The translations under genes were made by a program, and so were the position numbers. The notes under the pieces were generated by a model, which searched no databases, had not been told where the DNA came from, and was given only the letters and a program-made list of their open reading frames with translations. Shown piece after piece: positions 17,819 through 24,982 of a DNA stretch of 36,282 nucleotides. The stretch's first letter is position 1; each line of letters begins with the position of its first letter. This DNA is from Pseudomonadota bacterium. GTDB lineage: Bacteria; Pseudomonadota; Gammaproteobacteria; Burkholderiales; Burkholderiaceae_C. The stretch covers positions 1-36,282 of the forward strand of contig JAJZUV010000027.1 of NCBI GenBank assembly GCA_021848345.1, given 5' to 3'.

Positions 17819-18625
17819 ATGGCATCGGTTTTTTGCATCGCCAACCAGAAGGGTGGGGTCGGCAAGACCACCACCAGCGTCAACCTCGCCGCCGGCCTGG
17901 CCCGCGTCGGGCAACGCGTGCTGCTGGTCGACCTCGACCCGCAGGGCAACGCCACCATGGGCTCGGGAGTGGACAAGCGCCAGCTCAAGCCCAGCGTGTA
18001 CCAGGCCTTGCTGGGCATAGCCCCGCTGGCCGAGGCCCGCCGCGCCAGCCCGCAGGGCGGCTACGACGTGCTCGGCGCCAACCGCGAACTGGCCGGCGCC
18101 GAGGTCGAACTGGTCGACGAGGAACGCCGCGAACACCGCCTGAAGGAATTGCTCGCCACGGTGGCCGACGACTACGACTTCGTGCTCATCGATACTCCCC
18201 CGGCGCTGGGCCTGCTCACCCTCAACGCCCTGTGCGCGGCGCAGGGGGTGATCGTGCCCATGCAGTGCGAGTATTTCGCGCTGGAGGGTCTCACCGACCT
18301 GGTGAACACGGTGCGCCAGGTACACGCCAAGCTCAACCCCGAACTCGTGCTGATCGGGCTGCTGCGAGTCATGTTCGACCCCCGCATCACCCTGCAGCAG
18401 CAGGTCAGCGACCAGCTCAAGACCCACTTCGGCGAAAAGGTGTTCGACGCGGTGATCCCCCGCAACGTGCGCCTGGCCGAGGCCCCCAGCTACGGCCTGC
18501 CCGGCGTGGTGTTCGACCGCGCCAGCCGCGGCGCCCAGGCCTACATCGAATTCGCCGAGGAGATGGTGCGCCGCGTCCGCGGCCCCGCAGCCCCCGCCCG
18601 CAGCCCCAACGCCACCGCAGCATGA
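17819..18625 (+). CDS. parA: Chromosome partitioning ATPase ParA (Soj)
   Basis: A 268-residue ParA/MinD-type ATPase that binds DNA non-specifically as an ATP dimer and drives segregation of ParB-parS complexes. The deviant Walker A KGGVGKTT (11-18) with both lysines is intact, with LLVDLDPQGN (Walker A') and FVLIDTPPALG (Walker B) following. The short N-terminus, with no DNA-binding helix-turn-helix, marks the chromosomal (type Ib-like/Soj) form. AGGA lies 9 bases before the ATG. The stop overlaps the parB start in ATGA. Two parS sites lie 2.7-3.4 kb upstream. Confidence 0.96.
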   Translation: MASVFCIANQKGGVGKTTTSVNLAAGLARVGQRVLLVDLDPQGNATMGSGVDKRQLKPSVYQALLGIAPLAEARRASPQGGYDVLGANRELAGAEVELVDEERREHRLKELLATVADDYDFVLIDTPPALGLLTLNALCAAQGVIVPMQCEYFALEGLTDLVNTVRQVHAKLNPELVLIGLLRVMFDPRITLQQQVSDQLKTHFGEKVFDAVIPRNVRLAEAPSYGLPGVVFDRASRGAQAYIEFAEEMVRRVRGPAAPARSPNATAA

Positions 18626-19539
18626 ACAGTCCCTCGAAGAGTTCCCCCGCCGCTGCGCCGGCCTCGAAGAAGCGCAAGGGCCTGGGCCTGGGCCTCGAAG
18701 CCCTGCTCGGGGCCCAGGGCGCCGAGATCACCGCCAGCGCCTCCGGCGCGCCGTCCTCGCTGCCGCTGGACGCACTGGTCCCCGGCCAGTACCAGCCGCG
18801 CACCCGCATGGACGAAGGCGCGCTGTTCGAACTGGCCGAAAGCATCAAGGCGCAGGGCGTGATGCAACCCATCCTGGTGCGTCCGCTGGCCTCGGGCAAG
18901 TACGAGATCATCGCCGGCGAACGCCGCAGCCGCGCCGCCCGCCTGGCCGGGCTCGACCAGGTGCCGGTGCTGGTGCGCGAGGTGCCCGACCAGTCGGCCC
19001 TGGCCATGGCGCTGATCGAGAACATCCAGCGCGAGGACCTCAACCCGCTGGAGGAGGCGCAGGGCATCCGGCGCCTGATCGACGAGTTCTCCTTCACCCA
19101 CGAGCAGGCGGCGCAGGCCGTCGGGCGCTCGCGCGCCGCGGTCAGCAACCTGCTGCGCCTGTTGAACCTGGCGCGCCCGGTGCAGGACATGCTGCTGGCC
19201 GGCGACCTGGACATGGGCCACGCCCGCGCCCTGCTCGCGCTCGACGGAGCGGCGCAGATCCAGGCCGCCAACCAGGTGCAGGCACGGCGACTCTCGGTGC
19301 GCGAGACCGAGCGCCTGTGCGCCCGCGCGCAGGCGCCCGAACCGGCCCCGCGCCCGGCGCAACAGGCCGAACGCCGCGAACTCGAACGCCTGGAACACGA
19401 GCTGGGGGAACTGCTGGCCGCGCCGGTGCACATCCGCGCCAAGGGTACCGGTAGCCGCATACGCGGCGAGATCACCCTGGGATTTCACTCCCTGGACGAA
19501 CTCAACGGGCTCATCGACCACCTGCGCAAGCAGGTGTGA
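18622..19539 (+). CDS. parB: Chromosome partitioning protein ParB (Spo0J)
   Basis: A 305-residue CTP-binding clamp that loads on parS. An N-terminal ParA-interacting tail includes KKRKGLGLGLEALLG (16-30). Next is the ParB/Srx CTPase domain with GERRSRAA (99-106) and ENIQRE (133-138), then a helix-turn-helix (about 158-180, THEQAAQAVGRSRAAVSNLL) that reads parS, and a C-terminal dimerisation domain ending LNGLIDHLRKQV. Its target sites are at 14401 and 15134. The start overlaps parA by 4 bases. It converges with the FIST gene. Confidence 0.97.
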   Translation: MNSPSKSSPAAAPASKKRKGLGLGLEALLGAQGAEITASASGAPSSLPLDALVPGQYQPRTRMDEGALFELAESIKAQGVMQPILVRPLASGKYEIIAGERRSRAARLAGLDQVPVLVREVPDQSALAMALIENIQREDLNPLEEAQGIRRLIDEFSFTHEQAAQAVGRSRAAVSNLLRLLNLARPVQDMLLAGDLDMGHARALLALDGAAQIQAANQVQARRLSVRETERLCARAQAPEPAPRPAQQAERRELERLEHELGELLAAPVHIRAKGTGSRIRGEITLGFHSLDELNGLIDHLRKQV

Positions 19540-19604
19540 GCGCGCCCGACGCACATCCCCTGGCCGACGAAACCCCTTATTTCCTGGGCCCGGCGGCGCA
19601 GTGA
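19536..19604 (+). CDS. Possible 22-residue micro-ORF after parB
   Basis: A GTG at 19536 overlaps the parB stop (GTGTGA) and opens a 22-codon frame ending DETPYFLGPAAQ. It stops 4 bases before the 3' end of the convergent FIST gene. The coupling geometry resembles the other genes in this operon, but the frame is too short to judge, and it may be chance. Confidence 0.15.
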   Translation: MSAPDAHPLADETPYFLGPAAQ

Positions 19605-19608
19605 GCAC

Positions 19609-20817
19609 TCACACCGGCACGTCCTGCGCGAACACGCGCAACACCGAGCTGTAGGCCTGCAGGCTGGCCCCGGAGAACTCTCCGGCGGCCTCGAAACCGA
19701 TCAGCGGCACCTCGCCGAGCTGGCTGTGCAGCAACTGCCACTGCGCATGCAGCACGGAACCCCGGCGGGCCGCGCAGGTGGCGAACACCGCGCCGCGCAC
19801 CGGCGGCCCGGCGTCGGCGGGCGACGCGTGACCGGCCGCATGGCGCGCCTCGCGGCGCTGCTCGAGTTCGTCGCGCACCTCGGTGCACAGACGCAGCAGG
19901 TCTCGCAGCGATCCGGCCGTCTGGCGCCTGCAGAAGCGCAGTTGCATGCCCGGCTGGAGTTCGGCCGCCAGCGCCACCCCCTGCGCCCCCGGATCGATGC
20001 CGATGAGCCCGCGCAGCACCGGCGCCGTGCCCGCGGGCACCTGGCTCGGCCCGTCCTCCGGCCACGACAGGCCCACCACCACGTCGCGCAGGCTGGGCAC
20101 CAGTTCGCGCCATTGCTCGTGCTCGCGGCGCCGGCGCGGCTCGCCCAGGTCGTCCAGCAGCGCACCCAGCGCGGGCTGCCCGTCCAGCGCGTACACCACG
20201 TTGTCGGTACAGCGGGTCACCGTGCGCGCCGGGCCCACCGCCTCCATGCCGTGGCTGAGCCCGCCCAGCAGGCTCACGCGCGACGAGAAGGCCACGCCCG
20301 AGACCCCGCCCTGCAGCAGGGCGTCGGCGAAATGCGCGCCGCAGCCCGGGCTCACGATACCGCCCCACACGTCATGGCCCTCGCAGCGCTCGCCCAGCTC
20401 GGCCACCAGTTCGTCCAGGTCCGGTTGCTCGGCGTCGCCGTGGGCCAGCACCGAATGCGCGCCACGCCACACGCGGGACAGGGGCGGCAGCGGCTTGCGT
20501 CCCGAGAACACGCGGAAGTCGCGCTGCGCCAGTTGCAGGAGCATCAGCGCCACGCCGCAACTCTCGATGCCCTGCTCGCCGGAGGCGAACACCCCCGGCA
20601 CCACGCCGCCCACCCAGTGCACCACGCCCAGGCGCTCTCGCAGGCCGTCCAGCAGATCGTCGCCCAGCATGGCGTAGCGCGGATCCACGTACACCAGGCC
20701 CAGGTTCGGCCGCGTCACGGTATCGGCGCGCGCGCGCTCGCGGGCCACCTGGGACGCCAGCGCGTCCAGGGCCTGGGGCCAGCTCGGCAACGACGAATAG
20801 GCGGTGATGAAGCGCAT
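19609..20817 (-). CDS. FIST-domain sensory protein
   Basis: A 402-residue protein with an FIST N-terminal domain (about residues 30-220) and FIST C-terminal domain (about 225-385), a predicted small-ligand (amino-acid-like) sensor pair. Recognisable pieces are GLVYVDPRYA near the start, the paired glycines of HWVGGVVPGVFASGEQGIE, SGVAFSSRVSLLGGLSHGM, and IGFEAAGEFSG near the C-terminus, a typical FIST_C ending. There is no attached output domain such as a methyl-accepting, kinase or cyclase module, so it may act through a partner. The next gene on this strand is phaM, 202 bases upstream. Ligand unknown. Confidence 0.82.
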   Translation of the reverse strand: MRFITAYSSLPSWPQALDALASQVARERARADTVTRPNLGLVYVDPRYAMLGDDLLDGLRERLGVVHWVGGVVPGVFASGEQGIESCGVALMLLQLAQRDFRVFSGRKPLPPLSRVWRGAHSVLAHGDAEQPDLDELVAELGERCEGHDVWGGIVSPGCGAHFADALLQGGVSGVAFSSRVSLLGGLSHGMEAVGPARTVTRCTDNVVYALDGQPALGALLDDLGEPRRRREHEQWRELVPSLRDVVVGLSWPEDGPSQVPAGTAPVLRGLIGIDPGAQGVALAAELQPGMQLRFCRRQTAGSLRDLLRLCTEVRDELEQRREARHAAGHASPADAGPPVRGAVFATCAARRGSVLHAQWQLLHSQLGEVPLIGFEAAGEFSGASLQAYSSVLRVFAQDVPV

Positions 20818-20970
20818 GCTGGGGGTACCGTTTCAGCCCACGCGGCGCGATCTCGACACCCGACTCCGGCTAGGCGCGGCGCGCCGCGGCCGGTTCACGA
20901 TGTTGCACCGCAATGTGCCAACCCATCGTAGCAGGCGTATCAAAGCCCCGGAAACCGTGCGACTTGTTTA

Positions 20971-20993
20971 GCCCTCCCTGCCCCGCGGAGGGC
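20971..20993. terminator. Stem-loop between phaM and the FIST gene
   Basis: GCCCTCC and GGAGGGC pair over 7 bases around a 9-base loop. It lies 27 bases after the phaM stop, but the sequence after it on the phaM strand is TAAACAA, not a T-run, so termination would be weak. Confidence 0.35.
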
Positions 20994-21019
20994 CTTCACC
21001 CGCCTCGGAGCCTGCAGGC

Positions 21020-21799
21020 TCAGCCCGGCGCGCGGCCCGGCGTCTTGCGCGCACGCGCGCCGGCCGCGCCGGATTTGGCGCTCCTGGGCGTCGCCGGCCG
21101 CTTGCGCGCGGCACCGGGCTTGGCCGCGGGCGCCTTGGGCGCCTTCGGCGCCGCGGCAGGCGCAGCGGACGAGCCGCCCGCGTTCGACGACGGCACCGCG
21201 CCGCCGGGCATGGCCCAGGCACCCTCGCGCAAGGCCTCGCTCGCCACCTTGGTGAACTGCTCGCTCAAGGTGCTCCACCACTGCACCGGATCGATGAGAC
21301 CGCCGAGTTGCGCAGGCTCCTTCGCGCCCTCGCCCCCGGCGGAAGCCTCGCGGCCGGCGCCGCTCCCGCGCACCGAGGCCTCGGCAGCGCCCCCTTCCGG
21401 CGCGCCCCGCGCGGCGGACCCCCGCGGCCCCCCGGGCTCGCCTCGGCCCGGCGCTTCCGACGCCGGCTCGCCGACTCCCATCTGCGTCGCGGCGCCCATC
21501 GCCTCGGCTCCGGCACGCATGGCCGAGCCCAGATGACTGGCGAGATCGCCGAAGTCCACGTTCATGGTCTTCAGGGTCGACAGGGTCATGCGCTGCACTT
21601 CCAGACCCTGGATGGTGGCCTGGGTCAGGCGCACGTTCGCCTCCAGCCACTGCAGCACCACGCGCAGGTCGACGATCTTGCGCTCCAGTTCGTCAGGGTC
21701 CAGGGTGGGAGCCATCCAGTTGGCGAAGCTCGACGACATGCCGGAACTCTTCAGCAAGGACTGGAAGAATTCCATGGCGGGAGAGGATTGGGCTTGCAT
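21020..21799 (-). CDS. phaM: PhaM-type polyhydroxyalkanoate granule / nucleoid linker protein
   Basis: A 259-residue protein. The conserved core, residues 28-82, includes WMAPTLDPDELERKI, LRVVLQWLEANVRLTQATIQ and LEVQRMTLSTLKTMN, the PhaM family signature. In Ralstonia eutropha PhaM activates PHA synthase PhaC1 and tethers polyhydroxybutyrate granules to DNA so daughter cells share them. As in that protein, the C-terminus (about 205-259) is a histone-H1-like Ala/Lys/Arg/Pro-rich tail (KAPKAPAAKPGAARKR, SAKSGAAGARARK). The middle (95-160) is Gly/Ala/Glu-rich and probably disordered. GAGGTA lies 8 bases before the ATG at 21797-21799. The frame extends to 21898 without support. The gene diverges from the DUF3108 gene. 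No phaC is in the window. Confidence 0.85.
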   Translation of the reverse strand: MQAQSSPAMEFFQSLLKSSGMSSSFANWMAPTLDPDELERKIVDLRVVLQWLEANVRLTQATIQGLEVQRMTLSTLKTMNVDFGDLASHLGSAMRAGAEAMGAATQMGVGEPASEAPGRGEPGGPRGSAARGAPEGGAAEASVRGSGAGREASAGGEGAKEPAQLGGLIDPVQWWSTLSEQFTKVASEALREGAWAMPGGAVPSSNAGGSSAAPAAAPKAPKAPAAKPGAARKRPATPRSAKSGAAGARARKTPGRAPG

Positions 21800-21966
21800 G
21801 GGACGTGTACCTCGCAGTACGTACAAGATCCGCGGGTGATACGGCACCCGCAGGGCACTCGCGGCATCGATGCGAATCAGCATACCGCCTGCGTGCACGA
21901 ATCGACATCCCCCCTTTCAATGCCCTGGCCATGCCGCACACGCTGTCCGCGCAGCACAATGAAGCC

Positions 21967-23283
21967 ATGAGTCCTCCGCGCTCCGGCGCCCCACCGCGCA
22001 CGCCCCCGCCGCCGCGCCCACGCGGGCGCTGGCGCGCGGCGTGGTGGCTGCTTCCCGTGCTGGCGCTGCACCTGCTCGCGCTGTGGGGCCTCGTGCGCGC
22101 CTTTCGCGAGCCGCCGGCGCATTCCCTGCCCCCGGCGCTCTACACGCGCGTGCTGCTGCCGAGCAACCCTCCACCCGTGGCGACCGGAGCGCAAGACGCG
22201 CAAGCGGGATCACACGCTGGAGCGCAAGCACAGGCACAGGTCGAGTACGGCGCGAGCGCGAACGTCGAGGCTCCGCGACACACGGCGCAGGCCTCCGCGT
22301 CAGCGCCTCGTGGCGCCGAGCCGACACCGCGGCGCCCCGCCACGCGCGCGCACCACACCTCGCCTCACGCCCCGCTCCCCGCCGCAGCGCGGGCCTCGTC
22401 GCCGGCGGCCCCGGCATCCGCGCCCCGGCAGACGCCTCCTTCCGCAAGGACGCATGCCGGATCCTCGCCAACCGCATCCCCGCCCTCAGCATCCTCGCCT
22501 GCCGCGTCCCCGGCTGCCGCACCCTCGCCCGCCGCCTCGCGGCCGGCCGCTCGCGGCACCGCTCCGGCGGGATCCGCGCCCGCCGCGCAAGCGCCCATCG
22601 CGTCGGCCGACGCGTGGCCCCTGCCGACGCGCCTGGACTACGCGCTGACCGGCTACTACCGCGGCCCGCTGCACGGAAATGGCGAACTCGAATGGCGACG
22701 CCAGGGGCAGCGCTACGAACTGCGCCTGAGCGGCTCGGCGCTGATCGACTTCTCCTACACCAGCAGCGGCACGATCGACGGCGACTGGCTGGCGCCCGAC
22801 GAATACGTCGAGCAGGTGCTCATGCGCAGCAAGACCGTGCGCTTCGATCGCGCCGCCGGGCTGCTGCGCTTCTCGGCCGTCGGCTCCACGATGCCCATTC
22901 CCGCGCACCTGATCGACAGCGCCAGCGTGTTCATGCAACTCGCGCAACGCCTTCGCACCCAGCCCGAGCAGTTCCGCGACGGCTCGCATCTGCGCTTCCA
23001 GGTGGTGCGCCCCAGCGGCACGACGACCTGGGATTTCCTGGTCGCCGGGCGCGCGCCCGTGGACACGCGCATCGGGCGCCTCGACACCTGGCACCTGGTG
23101 TACCAACCGCCGGCGCGCGACGACCTCGGCGCCGAGGTCTGGCTGGCCCCCTCGCTGCAGGGCCTGCCGGTACAGATCCGGCTGCTGCACGGCGGCGACG
23201 ATTACCTGCAATTCACGCTGCGCCGCGCGCTGCAGCAGGCGCCCTCAGCGAGCGCCTCCGCCCCGCCGTCCGCCCCCCGCTGA
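21967..23283 (+). CDS. DUF3108 membrane-anchored envelope protein
   Basis: A 438-residue protein. Residues 1-22 are basic and Pro-rich, residues 23-45 form a membrane anchor (WWLLPVLALHLLALWGLV), residues 70-215 are a Pro/Ala/Ser-rich linker, and residues 222-425 are a DUF3108 domain with LDYALTGYYRGPLHGNGELEW, ALIDFSYTSSGTIDGDWLAP and WHLVYQPPARDDLGAEVWLAP. The last of these is a typical pattern of the family's soluble beta-rich fold. Such proteins sit on the periplasmic side of the inner membrane; function is unknown. A CACAAT -10-like hexamer stands 6 bases before the ATG at 21967. The linker gives extended antisense open frames that are not genes. Confidence 0.8.
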   Translation: MSPPRSGAPPRTPPPPRPRGRWRAAWWLLPVLALHLLALWGLVRAFREPPAHSLPPALYTRVLLPSNPPPVATGAQDAQAGSHAGAQAQAQVEYGASANVEAPRHTAQASASAPRGAEPTPRRPATRAHHTSPHAPLPAAARASSPAAPASAPRQTPPSARTHAGSSPTASPPSASSPAASPAAAPSPAASRPAARGTAPAGSAPAAQAPIASADAWPLPTRLDYALTGYYRGPLHGNGELEWRRQGQRYELRLSGSALIDFSYTSSGTIDGDWLAPDEYVEQVLMRSKTVRFDRAAGLLRFSAVGSTMPIPAHLIDSASVFMQLAQRLRTQPEQFRDGSHLRFQVVRPSGTTTWDFLVAGRAPVDTRIGRLDTWHLVYQPPARDDLGAEVWLAPSLQGLPVQIRLLHGGDDYLQFTLRRALQQAPSASASAPPSAPR

Positions 23284-23445
23284 AAACCCCACCCCCGCGC
23301 TGTCGGCGCGCGTGGCCCCTGGCGCGTTGTAGCTACAGGCACGCGGTGCGGGCGGGGCTTGATTCCCTGCCACCCAGCCCCATCTGCACCATGACAGGGT
23401 GGCGGCCGCGCCGAGCGCCCGCCGCGATGACCCGGGAGGATCACC

Positions 23446-23721
23446 ATGCACACCATGATCTACGACTCCGATGCCTTCAGCGTGTTCCAGCTCGACTGGG
23501 CGCGCGAAGCGGGCAGCGTTGCCGAGGCCGCGCCGAACCAGGGCGGTTTCGAGATCGTCGACAAGTTCGCGCGCAAGGAAATCTTTCTCGAAGGCCACGT
23601 CGCCGACGGGTTCCGCGCCCGCGTGCGCAGCCTCATGGAAGGCTCGCCGAGCACCGAGGACATCGACGAATTCCTCGACGGCTTCTCCGCGCTGTCGCGC
23701 CTGAACCTGCACGCGCACTGA
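23446..23721 (+). CDS. DUF3567 protein
   Basis: A 91-residue protein of DUF3567, a family largely confined to betaproteobacteria. The match is the block GGFEIVDKFARKEIFLEGHVADGFRARV (residues 33-60), with the conserved EIVDK and IFLEG. There is no signal peptide or membrane segment; it is a small cytosolic acidic protein. The ATG at 23446 follows GGGAGG by 6 bases, a clear ribosome-binding site. A perfect stem-loop follows its stop. Function unknown. Confidence 0.85.
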   Translation: MHTMIYDSDAFSVFQLDWAREAGSVAEAAPNQGGFEIVDKFARKEIFLEGHVADGFRARVRSLMEGSPSTEDIDEFLDGFSALSRLNLHAH

Positions 23722-23726
23722 GCCGA

Positions 23727-23743
23727 ATCGGGGGCGCCCCGAT
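23727..23743. terminator. Stem-loop after the DUF3567 gene
   Basis: ATCGGGG-GCG-CCCCGAT is a perfect 7-base stem with a 3-base loop, 5 bases after the stop. It has no T-run. It probably ends or stabilises the transcript. Confidence 0.45.
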
Positions 23744-23760
23744 CACCGCCCCGCGTGCCG

Positions 23761-23773
23761 CAAGCAAAGCTTG
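23761..23773. promoter_or_regulatory. Inverted repeat upstream of the second ArsR gene
   Basis: CAAGC-AAA-GCTTG lies 45 bases before the ArsR ATG, and a TACGAT -10-like hexamer follows at 23806-23811. ArsR regulators usually repress their own gene from such a site, but this repeat is short. Confidence 0.3.
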
Positions 23774-23818
23774 TCTTGCGTCAAGGTCGCGCCATGCCGA
23801 AGCCATACGATGGTTTGC

Positions 23819-24157
23819 ATGAATGCACTTGTCGTCCCCAACCTGGAGCCGTCGCGGCCCACGGCGCCGGTCCACGGCGGCACGTCCGCCGAATCGATGG
23901 TGCGCGTGCTCAAGGCCATGGCGCATCGCGAGCGCCTGGCCATCCTGTGCCTGTTGCTGGACGGGGAGATGTGCGTGCGCGATCTCGAACACGGCGTGGG
24001 CATGCGCCAGGCGGCGCTATCCCAGCAACTCTCGCGCCTGCGCGCCGAGAACATCGTCGAGGCGGTGCGTCAGGGCCGCTTCATGCTGTACCGCCTGAAG
24101 AACCCCCAGGTACAGGCGGTGGTGCGCGCCGTGTGCCGCGAGATGCCGGTCTCCTGA
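23819..24157 (+). CDS. ArsR-family regulator with three cysteines
   Basis: A 112-residue winged-helix protein: LKAMAHRERLAILCLLLDGE (residues 31-50), EMCVRDLEHGVG, recognition helix RQAALSQQLSRLRAENIV (63-80) and wing RQGRFMLYRLKNPQV. The ELCVCDL metal-binding motif is reduced to EMCVRDL, with one Cys (Cys52); further cysteines are Cys44 and Cys106. The sequence around the recognition helix resembles the BigR/SqrR/YgaV group, which senses sulfide or persulfide through two cysteines, one near the start of the fold and one near the C-terminus. Cys44 or Cys52 with Cys106 could serve, but that is inference. The start at 23819 is preceded by TACGAT at 23806-23811. It converges with the CoxG-like gene. 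Confidence 0.88.
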   Translation: MNALVVPNLEPSRPTAPVHGGTSAESMVRVLKAMAHRERLAILCLLLDGEMCVRDLEHGVGMRQAALSQQLSRLRAENIVEAVRQGRFMLYRLKNPQVQAVVRAVCREMPVS

Positions 24158-24165
24158 ATCCGCGC

Positions 24166-24193
24166 GCGCGCCGGCGGGTCCCGCACGGCGCGC
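24166..24193. terminator. GC-rich hairpin between convergent ArsR and CoxG-like genes
   Basis: GCGCGCC and GGCGCGC pair over 7 bases, with an inner GCGGG/CCCGC pairing. It lies in the 45-base gap between the two stops and could act on both strands. No T-run follows. Confidence 0.4.
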
Positions 24194-24202
24194 CCGGCTG
24201 CC

Positions 24203-24766
24203 TCACCAGGTGCCGTGCAAGCCCCAGTAGATGATGAACACGGCCACCAGCGTGGACAGCGCCCAGGCCCACGGCGGCATCATCTCCCACAGTCGTTCGG
24301 CCATGCCGTGGGGCACCAGCACGGCCTCGCCGCGCGCGCTGCGCTCGAAGCGGGTGAAGAAGTCCTCGATCAGCCCGCGCGCCGCCTGATCGGCCAGTCC
24401 GGCACCCATCTGCGCGATCGCCCCGCCCACCTGGGCGCTGGCCTGGTATTGCAGCGAGGTACCGTCGCCGGCAGGCTGCAGCGCCACAAGCGCGCGCCCG
24501 GTGCCGAAGCCCGCGCTGCCGCCGTTGCCCTCGAAGCGCAGCACGTAGCTGTGCGGGGGATTGGCGTCCTCCAGGATCAGCGTGCTGGTGAAGCGCGTGC
24601 GGTGACCGGCGATGTCGAGCTGCTGCACGACCTCGAAACGCCCCGCGGCGCTTTGCACGATGCTCTCGCAACCCGGAATGCACGCGCGCAGCATCGCGGG
24701 CGAATTCAGGGCTTCCCAAGTCTGGGCGGGACTCAGGGGAATGTGGCGCTTGCCTTGAACGTCCAT
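24203..24766 (-). CDS. CoxG-like SRPBCC protein with C-terminal membrane anchor
   Basis: A 187-residue protein of the CoxG/SRPBCC family (START-like lipid- or ligand-binding fold). The N-terminus MDVQGKRHIPLSPAQTWEALNSP, then LRACIPGCESI, and later GGAIAQMGAGLADQAARGLIEDFFTRFE, are the usual family blocks (G-x-I-A-x-x-G and helix). Residues 164-187 (PPWAWALSTLVAVFIIYWGLHGTW) form a C-terminal transmembrane helix, so it is membrane-anchored. In carbon monoxide oxidisers CoxG recruits CO dehydrogenase to the membrane. No cox genes are in the window, and many homologues are not linked to CO oxidation. The ATG at 24764-24766 lacks a clear Shine-Dalgarno. Confidence 0.85.
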   Translation of the reverse strand: MDVQGKRHIPLSPAQTWEALNSPAMLRACIPGCESIVQSAAGRFEVVQQLDIAGHRTRFTSTLILEDANPPHSYVLRFEGNGGSAGFGTGRALVALQPAGDGTSLQYQASAQVGGAIAQMGAGLADQAARGLIEDFFTRFERSARGEAVLVPHGMAERLWEMMPPWAWALSTLVAVFIIYWGLHGTW

Positions 24767-24782
24767 GGTCGGTCTCGCAGAT

Positions 24783-24797
24783 CGGACGCGTCGTCCG
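24783..24797. repeat. Inverted repeat upstream of the CoxG-like gene
   Basis: CGGACG-CGT-CGTCCG is a perfect 6-base inverted repeat with a 3-base centre, 16 bases before the CoxG-like ATG. The rest of the 216-base intergenic region is the least GC-rich noncoding sequence in this part of the window and also has a CCCTAGGG palindrome at 24888-24895. Confidence 0.4.
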
Positions 24798-24982
24798 GGT
24801 CGGACAACGCTATATCCATACGTGCTTATATTTACCGTTGGTCACCGCGGTTTCAAGCTGCAACGCAGCAATTTCCGGGTAAATACTCCCTAGGGCTTTC
24901 CTGGGCCCTTGTCCCCGCCGCAACCCGGGCATCGACCCCAAGAAGCCCGCGCAGGCCCCCGCGCACGCTACAGTAGGCGGCC

